DNA from: Heliocidaris tuberculata
Lineage: Eukaryota > Echinodermata > Echinoidea > Camarodonta > Echinometridae
Assembly: GCA_025618425.1 (NCBI GenBank)
Contig: CM046848.1
Span: 28,823,092-28,887,091 of the forward strand
Reading direction: 5' to 3'
DNA length: 64,000 bases
Made by a program: the position numbers and the translations under genes. The notes under the pieces are model-generated. The model saw only the letters and a list, made by a program, of their open reading frames with translations, had not been told where the DNA came from and made no database searches. Each line of letters opens with the position of its first letter. Within the stretch, counting starts at the first letter, position 1. Shown here piece after piece: positions 43,451-55,049 of the stretch.

Positions 43451-46400
43451 ACTTTATAGACGTTAAAGGTCATTTCAATGAAAAAATCTGAAAAGGGGTT
43501 CGGATATACAGAAAATTTTAAAATTGAAGAAGAAATATATTTCATTTATCTTTGATGAAATATGTTAGTTATGAGAAGTAGCCAGTACCCATTGCTATCG
43601 AACCGAAACAGAGGCAGTGCTCTCCCCGTTGGAAAATGACTAACTGCCATTATACCAAGGGGTTATCAGTGGCAACCTACTTGATGTTAAACAACATTAC
43701 TTGGTAAGGAGAATCGATGATCTTCTAACTTTATATATATATGTAACATTATATAGTGTATTCACTTCACTAAAAAAAAAACACAAAACAGTATGGCAAC
43801 GTGAAAATCAAATAGATCTATTGCACGAATATTAACATGCAAAGGGCATGAAGAAGGGAAGAAGTTTGGATATAAGTTATTTATGGGTCTAATATTATGT
43901 TAATAAATTAACACAGCCATGTAACAGAATTTCGATATTGACCAATGACATCAGTCACCTTTTCATTATGAGGAGACATGGAGAAAAAAACATGAACCCC
44001 TAAACAGATTTTTAAAATTATTTTCTAAAAGTGAAATAAGGACATGAAATGTGGAAAGATATTTTGATGATCACAAAAAAATCACAGGAGGTTAACTATG
44101 TCGTTCAGTTCTTTTTTGACCAATGCAGAATTTCAAATAAAAAATGTCAAGAAAATATCGGTGTGTATTTCTGCAACCAAAACATAAAGAGAAACTACAA
44201 TAAATTGTATAAATTGCAAAAAATTTGTAAGTATGTATATATTATACACTAAAAAAAAAAGGGGGAATCTACCCAGTGTGGGTATATGGGTGGTTTATCA
44301 TTATAAAAGTAGTAAATGATTTTCTTTTTAAACAAAAGTTTAAAAAAATGGGAACTGGGGATTCTTTTTCATACACCTTTTCACTGACACATATCACCCG
44401 AAACTCTACCCGTCGAAACGCAAGGAGTGTACGCTGAACGCGACCACGATTTAGGGTAAGTGTTTTGAATTAAAACTACTTTTTAGCTCGAGCTAAAAAA
44501 AAAAAATCTTCTTTCTAAATATTAGCAATTAAAGATTCATTTTTCTCCTGCTTAACTACAATGATTACTGTTTTTATGCTCAAAACCTTTGCGTTTGAAT
44601 TTTAAACAGAGGATTTTAAAGCCGCTGTAATATGAGGTGTATGCGCTATATACTCCCTTAGCATGTCGCGGAAACGTCGGGGCAATTCTGCTCAAAGATG
44701 GTGCCGCAGAGAGCCTAGCTCGTTCATATTTTAATTCATTTTCCTTTATGACAAAAACCCCCAGCATATGATGAATATAATTCTTGCGTCTAGTGGTAAA
44801 TATATTATGAATACAATATCAATCAATATTTTACTGTAAATATATAGTAATGCTTGAATTTTTATTGGGGAAAATCAACGAAAAGCACGATGGCGAGAAT
44901 TTTAGACAGCCACGGAAGATACAATCTTCACGAAAGTGAATAATCACTCTTGAACCCCTTTTAAAACGCTATGAAAACACCTAAAATGTATGATCAATGC
45001 GTCTGTTAGATGTGAATGCTAAGACATTCAAATCTAAATCATAAAACAAATCCTTCCTAATACAATATCATGATGTGTAAATAACCTAGGCGCTCCGATA
45101 AAACATGTAAAACGTTTAAATCAGAAAATTGAAATTTGAAAATATAATAAATAATCATATTACCTTGATTGTTTTGTTTAATCAGTGAAGACCATAATAT
45201 TTGCCATGATTTTGAATAGTCATCAGACATTCATAGACTGCACTATCTGCCATTTTCCAACTCACGAAATTACATTACCCGATTAAGGAGCACGGGCTTA
45301 TGAAATGCTACACGAAGACTGGGTTTTCGCGCGTTGGAATGACTAACGTATTCTCTAAAAGCGGTTGGTCTTTTACCAACGCAGCGCACACACACACACA
45401 CGTATGTTTAAATGGGTGTCACGGATTGGAGTGAAGTTAAATTTTTATCATGGACCGCGGAACCGGGGCTAGGGGCTAGGGCCAACCCCCCCCCCCCCAC
45501 TTTTTTGAGTAGACATATTTCATAAACTCTCGGAAAAAGGGTTTGAAAATTGTCATTATTCAAGTGAAATCAAATCAGCCCCCCCCCCCTTTCATAGACG
45601 CTACGCGGTCCCTGTTAATTAGGGAGGAAACGGGCCATCTCGCTAATTTACCAAAATCATTTATATCATAATTACCACTTATCACAAAATGTCAACCAAT
45701 ATCGGACATTTGAAATTGAGCTTGATGACATCATCTTTTCTTCTTCTAAAAAATTAATTTTATAGCCCTGTCGCATGTGGGGAGGACTAAGGGTGGTTCC
45801 TTTATATGATATTATATCTACATCCTAATAATTCTAAAAGAAAAGGAAAAAGAAACACCTTTGGATGAATTTTTGTAGTGCCAGTATCAAGACAGTATAA
45901 CCCCATCTTAATCGGAACGGAATAATATAATAATTTCCCTTAATTCAGATGATTATCTATGACAGATACACAAAGCATGCACAAGATTGAAATATGTTTG
46001 GTTTGTAATTACGATATGATGATTTAACTCATTTTTCTATGAACATTGGTATACGTATACAATGATTTCGTTATTACAAGGTGGAATTCCGAAAAAGATT
46101 TACTTTAATAAGTTGGACATTTATATTTCAATGCCACCCCTTAATCATTTCTAGAAAATCAATAGAAACACTATTTCTTCAAGATATAGACAGTTTAAAT
46201 AACATAATGGAGTGCAACTTATTCATATTCAGTAGACATTTTTTTGCAGTATCTTCAGCCACTTTTAACAAAATGTTTCTTATTTCTATTGATTATCATT
46301 TTAAAAAAGCATTGTTTTCTGAGATCGAAATTCAACCAAAGTGAATGAAAATTACTATTCAAATTCAAAAGTATTTTACATTTTACAGTACTGGTGAGAC

Positions 46401-47116
46401 GACGACTACAAAAAAAAAAAATCATTTTCGTGAAAATAGTATAAATTCTTAAATTTATGTCAAATTTGAGATGCTTCGTTTACTAGTAGTTTTTACATTA
46501 CAATTTTTTTTTAAATTATATATTTCTGATGGGTTATTACCACAAAATTCATTATATCTTGTTATTATCTCATAACAACAACAAAACAAGAAAGTTTATA
46601 CTCATTTTATTTTTGTTTTGAAACTTCATATAGATAAAGTAATATTAAGAACTTCGTTTTTCTTTAATTTCATTGCTACTTCAACTAAGTACTAACTTAA
46701 CATCTTCGAGTTTGTTACTCATAATACCAAATTATTTCTTTAGATTTAATGACAAATGTAGTTACTGTGTTCGACATTATTTGTTTTGATCAGCAAGTCG
46801 ACTATGTCACAAATTCAATTAAAAAAAAACAAATATAACTGAAATATCACTGTCATAGCTATATTTTCATAATAAGTGAAATGAATCAATCTGGAGAAAA
46901 GATTATGTTTTGTACTTGTCACTGTGAAAGAAATTCTCTTGAAGTAATTCTGATTGGTTGGATATGAGCAGTTATTATGAATGGCTGAATATGTAGTAAA
47001 TAATAAAATGTCCGCATTTTGAGGTTTTTGAATCATCAAGATTATAACACGCTGAAAAAAATGACAAACAAAAACATGAATATGGGTACATGGGAGTGCA
47101 AAAACATATTACATCA
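43451..47116. other. Gene-free stretch
   Basis: AT-rich anonymous DNA. C runs at 45486-45499 and 45580-45589 lie in G/C-rich remnants. A short CA run lies near 45386-45400. No supported gene. Confidence 0.6.
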
Positions 47117-47245
47117 GGGGCCTGTAACATAAAGAGATACAATCAATCTTACGATTGATATCAATCGAAAGTCTATGGCAGACCCTGTACTGAAGAGTTA
47201 CAATTGATCATAAGACTGATTGTATCTCTTTATGTTACAGGCCCC
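47117..47245. mobile_element. Foldback MITE with GGGGCCTGTAACATAAAGAG ends
   Basis: The left end GGGGCCTGTAACATAAAGAG and the right end CTCTTTATGTTACAGGCCCC are perfect inverted copies, and pairing continues through GATACAATCA. 129 bp, non-coding. The ends are of the same style as the GGGCCC family but the core differs. Confidence 0.85.
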
Positions 47246-47917
47246 AGAATTGGTTCAGAAGTTCAACGATCACTAGTCATTATGAGAGCACTTCAAGGAC
47301 AATTCTTTCATGGGATATTGCTACCTTTTTATGTTTTTCTCATATTATGATGATGATATAGAATTAAATAGAATGAGAAAGTTTAGAAACTTTTTTGTCA
47401 CCTTAACCAGAGCTAAATCTTCTCTTTAAATAACATATACCCCCTGCTGATTCCCTTGAAAACATTGTGGCTAATTAACATTTCTAGGCAGAATATCAAA
47501 TTACTTTTAATCAACTAATTCTCCGAAAAAAAGTTGTGGTTTGCCTCAAGGATAGGATGCGTTGACCGCCTACATGATTCTCAACTTCAAAATAAGTGCA
47601 ACACCACACTTAGAATAACTTAAGTTTGATGAGAGGATTTGATCATGTGAAAATGATTTTCAGTATCAAATTCCAAAACGTGAATTACATAAACCTAGTC
47701 TAAATGCATGTAATCAATAAATGTAATCAGAAAAAAGACCTTAATGATTAAAAATATGCTTGTTAAGAAGCGTGTTGTTGTTGGTGACGTGTTTTAATGG
47801 CAGTCAGTCAACTTTGACTATTATTACTTTCATCACTTTCAGTATTTATATTACAGGCCTCTATTTTACAACTTGTGAAAGTATACATGCCATGAACAGG
47901 CATAGTAATAAACTTCA

Positions 47918-47968
<51 letters not shown>

Positions 47969-48106
47969 GATAGTAAAGCCATAGTTCTGCTTCGGAATAT
48001 TGGTAACAATTTCTTACTAGTAATATATGACAAAAACTCTAAAGATAATGTATTTTGAGTAAAATCAATACCATAGGCTTATAAATACTTTTCAAACTAT
48101 TAGACG

Positions 48107-48178
<72 letters not shown>

Positions 48179-48915
48179 AATTACTTAATACATGTTTATA
48201 TAGGTATTAAGTTCGTGATTATCACATAGTTCTATTGACAGTGGAATCAAATCAGTGCCTTGGGTAAAGAAATTCTTTAAACAAATTTTGTTTAGTATCT
48301 TAATCTCTGAGGCTTTCCCTATGACTTTAGTCATATGGAAAGCCTAAGTACAATGTAACGATTTAATTCAAGTCCTCCTAAACATAATGAAGGAAAACTG
48401 ACTCTAACCTGCATATTGAACACAATGGAGAGACACGCCTGCACTAAACGCATCAATGTCTGCTCAGCTCCTAGCGCTGTATTCGAACCCCCGCATAACG
48501 CATGACCCAAGCAACAATATATGGATGGAACGAAGTCATATCAAGAGTTTTTTCCTTTGAAGTTCTCCTCCAATTTAGAAGCGAAGGGTAAGGATGGCTT
48601 TGAATTCTTTCTTTTTTGTTTCTTACTTGGGACCAGACAACACTCACGCGCAATCAAGAGTTCTAGAGGTCAAGAGGAGAGTTGACATTAACCAACGAAC
48701 AGAAAACTGCAGCGTGTCGACATGCACATACGATAACATAGCGCCAATTCTTTATACTGTATTATGATAAGGATACAAAGCTGCTGAAATACAGAATGTC
48801 CTACAACTCTACAAAAAATTAAACAGATTGAACATCTATTAAACGCAACGTCCGTTTTTGTAAAATGATAAAGTTTTAATGACTATGATGAAGTATAAAA
48901 TAGGATAAACGTATG

Positions 48916-48962
<47 letters not shown>

Positions 48963-50711
48963 CTGTCCCTCGTCGACGTTGTAAATATTGAAATGATGTA
49001 ATTTCAATCATATTTCTATGTTTCTATTTTTGTGTATTTTAATACACATTTTCTCTCTGTAAGAGAGCGATAGGAAATAATGCAATGACACTTTCATGAA
49101 AGGAAGACAAACACAAAAATAATAAAGAAACTAAAGAAAAAAGAAAAAAATGTTCCATAGACGCAATAAAAAGAAGAATTGCATTTATTTTCCTCATATT
49201 TTTCCTTTCAAAGGACTAAAAGGAAAGTTTAGATTACAAATCGATGATTTTGTTTGCTTTCAATTTATATAATTAAACTCTTCAAGCAATTTTGAATCTT
49301 GAGATCGATGTATTGTCATTTGTAATTAAATTAAATCAAATCTACATTTCTACAAATTTACGATTTGGTAAAACATTACCAAATAAAACTGGTCAGGCAC
49401 ATAATTCCCTCACGTTGGGCACTGAATCGTTTTTAAAGCCAGTATTTTAAGTATGAAAACTTTAATTAAAAAGCAGAGTGTGGACTGCATGTCAGTAATA
49501 GTTAATCCCCCACACGCTGTTAGAACATGAAACAATTTTAATATTTTAAAAGGAATTGAAAGTACTTTCTTCTACGAAAAACGCAAAATTTGTTTGATTT
49601 TTTTTCTGTACGTTTGCTTTGTTTCTTTTCATGGCAGGCCTAATATCTAATGTATTTTAAAAAAGCTTCTGTCAATGTATGTTTTTTATTGAATATTTTT
49701 GTATTTGTATACAGACTTGCTGAAAGCAAACGGAGTAGTTTTTCCATGTTGTGTTTGTAACACAAAAAGCAAAACAAAGAATTTCTCTACATACATATGG
49801 ACAGGTCAATGTTAACTAGACCAATCGCTTTCATAATTACTATTGTCAATGGTGGGAACGATATTGAAGACGCAGAATCTATGCATCTAATATAATGTTC
49901 GTGAAAATGATTTAAAAAAATATTTTTAAAGAAGAAAAAACAAGAACAACAATAAAAGGCTTTTCTTGATGATTTTTAAAGTAGTTCAGCAAGAAGCCTA
50001 TTAACTCTCGCAAGTTGTACAGATATATACATGAATCACAACACAAAATATCATAAGAAAATAATTTGTTAATCGTGATTCCTAACATTTGGGCAACATA
50101 TAGAAATATATATTAAGTTCAAGGTTTGTATTTTTAATACAATTTTGTAAAAAGTTACATTGGAATATTTTACTTTTTCCTATGGATGTACTCACTTTTG
50201 TCGGATACTCGAATTGTCAAATGTTTACATATAATAATATCAAATTTCGCAAAGGATTATACGGTCATTGATACTGAGAGCCAGTTAGAGGTCACGATAG
50301 GCATTATTTAACCAGCCATGTTTCTAAAAACAGCCACTAAAGTAGCTAATTTGCACATTATTTGCATACAGATACAAATAGTATGCAATCCTAGTTCTAA
50401 ACCTAACCCTAACCCTTAAACAGAAAAAAAAATGTATATCAAAATTTAGAAACATGCCTCTTCGACTTGTTAAAAAATCTGAGGTCATTGGTCAGGTAGG
50501 GATTGATGTTTGATAATATCAACATCCGGGTCTGACGGCTACATTCAATGTCACGTGATGATGTATACGTGTAGACGAGCTAATTCATAGGCCATACCAC
50601 CAAAAGGACGACATTTAATGGAATTACTAAAAATTATAAAATATTTTACAGGAAAAATAACAAATGAATATAGAAAATGATTTACTTACCTTATGCTAAC
50701 TAAGATTCGCC
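47246..50711. other. Gene-free stretch with microsatellites
   Basis: TA tracts at about 47919-47966 and 48919-48955, and a CA/TA tract at about 48110-48175. A CTAAACCTAACCCTAACCC patch lies at about 50398-50417. No supported gene. Confidence 0.6.
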
Positions 50712-50984
50712 GTGTATTCTAATCGGGAGTGCTCCTCCGATTCTAATATCTGCCTGTGTGCACCGGTGTTCGGTCGCGTGACCTTTTTGAAATGGCTGTC
50801 GTCCAAGGACAAGGACAAAAACAAACCGCGATTTAGTCTTTCCACAATCCAAAGTACAATTAATTCCTACTCTTTATACAGGTACCCGGGTGTTGCATTC
50901 GACGAAACGCACCCATTACAAGGAGAAGGAGCAGCGAAATACCTGAAGCATAAGCTATTCGTCATTGAAAGAATATCATTTTAA
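50712..50984 (+). other. Small unassigned open frame
   Basis: A 90-codon frame with fairly even composition (KWLSSKDKDKNKPRFSLS, PGVAFDETHPLQGEGAAK). A possible acceptor CTTTATACAG|GTACCC cuts it at about 50880. No family was recognised and no neighbouring exon was found. It may be chance or an exon of a gene beyond view. Confidence 0.2.
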
Positions 50985-51000
50985 ACTTAGGGGATAACGA

Positions 51001-51180
51001 GGGAGGCTACTAGCACGTAAGAAAGGGAAACGTAGCACGTACTTTTCCAGGCCAAGTTAGTCTGCTTGAGCAGCCCGTTTTGGGATATTGTGAGAGTGGT
51101 TATTATCACGTAGGAAAGGTTAATATACCACGTACTTTATCCAGGTCAAATTAGTCTCCTTGTAAAGACCCCTTTTCAAA
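51001..51180. repeat. ~102-bp tandem duplication
   Basis: AGCACGTAAGAAAGG...AGCACGTACTTTTCCAGGCC and ATCACGTAGGAAAGG...ACCACGTACTTTATCCAGGTC run in parallel, each followed by AAGTTAGTCT or AAATTAGTCTCCTTG. A third, more distant relative lies near 62160-62212. Confidence 0.65.
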
Positions 51181-52009
51181 AGAACTATGTGCGGGAGATG
51201 TGGTTCAGCATGATTTCATGCACCCCCCCCCCCTCCCGATATGAGGAATAATTCATTCATAAACAGGACGACGGATTTTTTTTTTCGTACACTAATTGAC
51301 CGTGAGGAGAAGGAGAGAGAGAGAGAAAAAAAAAATTAAAAGCCGCTCTTTATTGAAATAAAGAAAAATTATTCGCTTCTGAAGGACTAATTTTGAGAAA
51401 GCAATATAATTTCCACAATTTAATAACTTATTATCGAAATGATCATTTGACACCAAATTGCATCGCACAAAAATGACAATACTCTAGATTATACTTTGTA
51501 AATTTGACCTGTATTGAAGAAGAAACTTTTGTGTTATTATGGTTGGGATGTAAGTTTTTTTTTTTTTTTTTACATCCAGAGCATTTTGGAGCAGCAAAAT
51601 TTGGTCAAAGGGCACTTTGGTGTTATTTTAGGGGAGTGTTACACTCCCTTTCCGATGAAAATTTTTGTAATTTTTTTATTTTTCATTTTTTTTTTGTAAT
51701 GCACAGCCATACTTCTTTCTTCTGAAAAAAAATTGGTCCGTGCGCCTTAAGCGAAGAATTTACCCCAACTTTTAATTTAAAGTGCACCAACCACCTGGAA
51801 AAAAAAATTGTATACTGCCAGGAAGTATAAAATTAACCTCAAAGAACTTTATCTAAAATTCTATAGGTCAACAGTTTAGGAGTATGAAGGAAATAAAGGA
51901 TAACATGAAGGTGCTCGCGCGGAACCGAACCTCCGAGTTGGGTTCCGCGCGAGCCCTTATCTTGGCGAGCGCGCGCGCGTGTGTGGGTGTGCATGTGTGT
52001 GTGTGTGTG
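51181..52009. other. Gene-free stretch
   Basis: C run near 51225, several poly-T and poly-A runs, and a GCGCGCGCGTGTGTG patch near 51966-52012. A short palindrome GCTCGCGCGGAACC...GGTTCCGCGCGAGC (51913-51955) stands out. Confidence 0.55.
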
Positions 52010-52205
52010 TGTGTTTGGGTTTTTACAGACGTGTATCAATCAGATATGATTATTTACGTCTGGGGACCGATCTTTAATGTCACCATCCGAAAGACGTGAC
52101 TCAGTCTCGAACCTGGGTCCGCTGAATCAGTTTATAACTTCCACTGTTAGCTGGATTACAGGCGCACGCCACAACGCCTAGTTGTGACGTGCGGGTGCGT
52201 TGAGT
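52010..52205 (-). mobile_element. SINE with pol III-type head, Alu/7SL-like words
   Basis: On the minus strand the head reads GTGGCGTGCGCCTGTAATCC, AGCTAACAGTGG (A-box-like) and GGACCCAGGTTCGAGACT (B-box-like). The body continues ACGTCTTTCGGATGGTGACA, TTAAAGATCGGTCCCCAGAC, a block I associate with animal SINE central domains, though unverified. It ends beside a GT/CA tract. The head strongly recalls the SRP/7SL Alu domain (GTGGCGCGTGCCTGTA-type), but the tRNA reading is also possible. Confidence 0.6.
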
Positions 52206-52784
52206 AGTCTGCTCACGAGTCGCTTTTATGCTTATAGAGAGTATAATTTAACTTGTAATATCTCTTTACAGAAGTGATATTCGAAGCCCATATTTGTAAT
52301 ATAGTAGAATGGCATGGAACCTCTAACGTACAGAGTAAAATATTTTTTGGGTGATCGGTACTCTTTAAGCCCACCGCGCACAATACGATCGACTATGATC
52401 CGATTTTGGAAATAAATCGCAATATCATTAAAATGGGCGTTTTAACAAATAAAATCTACCTGATTTAGATTCTGAACGATAATATGAATAATCAACATTT
52501 GAATTTGGTACAATGTCAGCCTTATATCCAGAATATAGGCCTAATCATTTTCAAATCGTAGACAATCGCAGCACTGCTTGGACGTCACTACGATTTGGAG
52601 CCAATTTAGCCTTTCCCCCGACTAGAAAGCTTGCAATAGGCCGTCATTTCGATTTAACTATCTATATGACTATTCAGAACCTCAATCCAAAATATCTTAT
52701 TATCTTATTATCTTATTATATCGCAGACCGATCGTATAGTTGGAAGTTTGATGACTCCCCCCCCCCCCCCCCTCCCCCGAAAAA
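52206..52784. repeat. Weak foldback region
   Basis: CACAATACGATCGACTATG near 52379 and GACCGATCGTATAGTTGG near 52727 are partly complementary, with CGATTTTGG and CGATTTGGAG words inside. ATCTTATT is repeated three times near 52694. Ends at a C tract (52758-52772). Low support. Confidence 0.35.
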
Positions 52785-53790
52785 AAAGTTGCTTCTTAAA
52801 AGCATTTTTTTTTTCTATCGTGAAACCAGTCGACAAAAGTGTGTGTGAGTTCTTTGCTTCGCCTTCCGAGACAAGCAATGTTTTGGTTGTACGAAACTAA
52901 ATGTTTGCATCTGTTATCTACGAGCATGGATCAAACATGTCAAATCGTATGGTACCCTATATGAATGTAATTTTGATTTATTCACCCGTTCACAGAAATG
53001 CTCCTTCACTTGGCAAATACTGCGGTTTGAGGACCCGCATTTTTACAACATGCGGTTGTAAGTGGGAATGAACTTTTATTTTTTTTAAATTTTTAATAGC
53101 AAATGTTTCATCCATATCGGGAAACCTGTCGGCAAATGTGTGTCAGTGCAGATACTGCGATTTGAGAACCCGCATTTTTACCGGGCATTTTTACAGCTTG
53201 CTGTTGTAAGTGTAAATGAACTTTTTATTTTAAAAATGTTGCTTCTTAACCCTTTCAGGACAGGAATTATTTAAGGGCTAAACTGATCACATTTTGTTCT
53301 TCAAATTGGCAACTATAATATTTTTCTTTTAGTGCTACATGGTTCTAATAAGGTGTAATGTTTTTGAAAACAATATACATGGTAAGGAATTTGTTGAATA
53401 GTTGAAAGAAATTGCCAATTTTGATGAAAAAACAATGATTTTGAACCTCTCAGTGTGTTGCCAATTTAAAATGATCTCAGAGCTTATTCTTGTTTTTAAA
53501 AATTCCTGGCATCAAACGCAATATGGTCAAGCAAAAAGAAACTAAACTAAACAAAAAACATAGTGTGTGCAGAAAATTTTTGCTCCTTCTACTCGTGCAT
53601 CTGGTATATTTTTCAATGTTTTTTAGAGCTCGAATCAAAAGTTATTGAGCCAAACCACAAAAGGTGGTCTATTGTCTTGAAAGGGTTAAAAGCAGATTTT
53701 TCTTTCCTATCGGGAAACCTGTCGGCAAATGTGTGTCAGTGTGAATTCTGTGCTTAGCCTTCCAAGATAAGCAATATTGCGGTTGTACGC
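52785..53790 (+). repeat. Diverged tandem repeat (three units) hosting a MITE
   Basis: Units contain GTTGCTTCTTAAAAGCA or its equivalent, a TTTTTCTATCG(G/T)GAAACC block, GTCGGCAAATGTGTGTCAGT and GACAAGCAATG/GATAAGCAATATTG. They begin near 52789, 53075 and 53237. The third is split by the TTAA-flanked element at 53246-53689. Confidence 0.7.
53246..53689 (+). mobile_element. TTAA-flanked MITE, piggyBac-like family (copy 5)
   Basis: TTAA at 53246-53249 and 53686-53689, with ends CCCTTTCAGGACAGGAATTA and the complement of CCCTTTCAAGACAATAGACC. It lies in GCTTC|TTAA...TTAA|AAGCAG. The undisturbed sister unit at 52788-52804 reads GTTGCTTCTTAAAAGCA, the empty site with one TTAA. Same orientation as copies 1 and 4. 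Confidence 0.9.
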
Positions 53791-53933
53791 CGCCAACATT
53801 GCTCCGGGCTATATTTCGTCAAGAGTTATTGAGCCAATTGAGGATTGCAACTAGGTTTAACGTTAGGTTAGGCTGGGTTATAATTATGTATAGTCATGAT
53901 AGTGTTGGGTACAGGTCCCTGTTTCATAAAACT

Positions 53934-54062
53934 TGTTATCAAAAACAAGTTGCAATAACTGTTATAAGCTACTGAAATCCTTGCATCTGACTGGCTGAGA
54001 CCAAATTTGTCATAAAAATGCAGCAGTTGTTACTGATAACAAATTTGATGAAACGGTGCCCT
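53934..54062. mobile_element. Foldback MITE, GGGCCC-ended family (copy d)
   Basis: The left end is GGTCCCTGTTTCATAAAACT and the right end AATTTGATGAAACGGTGCCC. The core TTGCATCTGACTGGCTGAG is the inverse of the core of copy e. Non-coding. Confidence 0.8.
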
Positions 54063-54518
54063 CATCTGAAGTCGGGAAATTGGTTATCTTAGTAAATTGA
54101 CCGTGGAGCAATAAATTGCATAGCGCAGCATGGTTTCCTAAAAACTAATTCTAACCTAAAACTGTATTGCATATATAAGTTGTAAGGTCGGACAATATTT
54201 TGGCTTGCCCGAGCTATAATTAAACACTTTATGTATGCAATTTGCATTCTGACTATCGAAATACAATCACTTGCAACAGGTAAATGTAATAGTTCGTAAC
54301 TAGCATAGGCGTAGCCAGGGGGCCTCAGGGGGTCAAGGCCCCCCTGTTCATCCTATAAAAAAATAATAATTATAATAAAAAATAATGAGAAAAATAAATA
54401 GATGACTCTTTCAATGAATATGAAACTTTCATTTTAAAGGGATATGTTAACCAAATTGCTCTTGAAATAATTGCTCTTAAAATCTCATAAATTAATGTGA
54501 CCTCAACACAATTACCAC
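54063..54518. other. Spacer with poly-G relic
   Basis: GGCGTAGCCAGGGGGCC at about 54307, followed by AAGGCCCCCC, resembles one end of the poly-G foldback family. Otherwise anonymous. Confidence 0.5.
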
Positions 54519-54690
54519 ACTAAGAAATTAGGGTGCACTTTAGGGTGCAAATTTGGGCGGTGCACCCGTATATCCTCTACTCGGGTGGAATTTTGCACCC
54601 CTACGGGTGCGCTTTGCAGAAACCGGGGTTCAAAATTGTGCAAGGTTGAATTCTGCACCCTTCGATCAGAAGTATTAGTCTTTACATGAA
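54519..54690. mobile_element. MITE built of alternating GGGTGCA/TGCACCC words (copy 1)
   Basis: The left end ACTAAGAAATTAGGGTGCAC is shared, inverted, with the right end of 60092-60312. The body contains GGGTGCA or TGCACCC about six times in both orientations, for example TTAGGGTGCAAATTTG, GGTGCACCC and TTTTGCACCCCTACGGGTGC. Non-coding. Confidence 0.7.
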
Positions 54691-54774
54691 TACCCACGCC
54701 AGCATTGTTGACACTTATGTCACAATATCTCATGAAATAAGACTAAGTATTCAAAACCATAGCAATTAAATAGA

Positions 54775-55000
54775 TTAGAAGAAGAAAAAAATAAATCCAT
54801 TTCGATCAGCTCGTGTCGTAAATTTGCTTAAATTAAAAATCTTCGTAATGACGTGTTTCAAGAGAGTAATCGCGCAAAGACTACCATAAACCAGCTTGCA
54901 GCTAGGCACTATGAACATGATGACAAAAGAGAGCGGACAAAACAACTCCTCGTTATACCAAAGACTTTTAATAGTATCAAGACAGATTACTCTCACCTAC
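54775..55000 (-). repeat. Dispersed repeat shared with 59310-59440
   Basis: On the minus strand TATAACGAGGAGTTGTTTTGTCCGCTC-like sequence and CATGTTCATAGTGCCTAGCTGCAAG parallel TACAATGAGGAG...TTTGTCCGCTTC and CATGTTCATAGTGAGGCTG at 59310-59390 on plus. Both can be read with YNEEL...MFIV, so an ancient coding origin is possible but unproven. Confidence 0.5.
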
Positions 55001-55049
55001 TTCCGTAGTACATTCGGCAGACGTAAATTGCTGTGTTAAAATAGACTCG

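Noticed and set aside
44348..44460. Short ATG frame and a GG|GTAAGT donor-like site
   Set aside because: The ATG frame stops before the donor, and the alternative frame has no acceptor; chance is the simpler reading.
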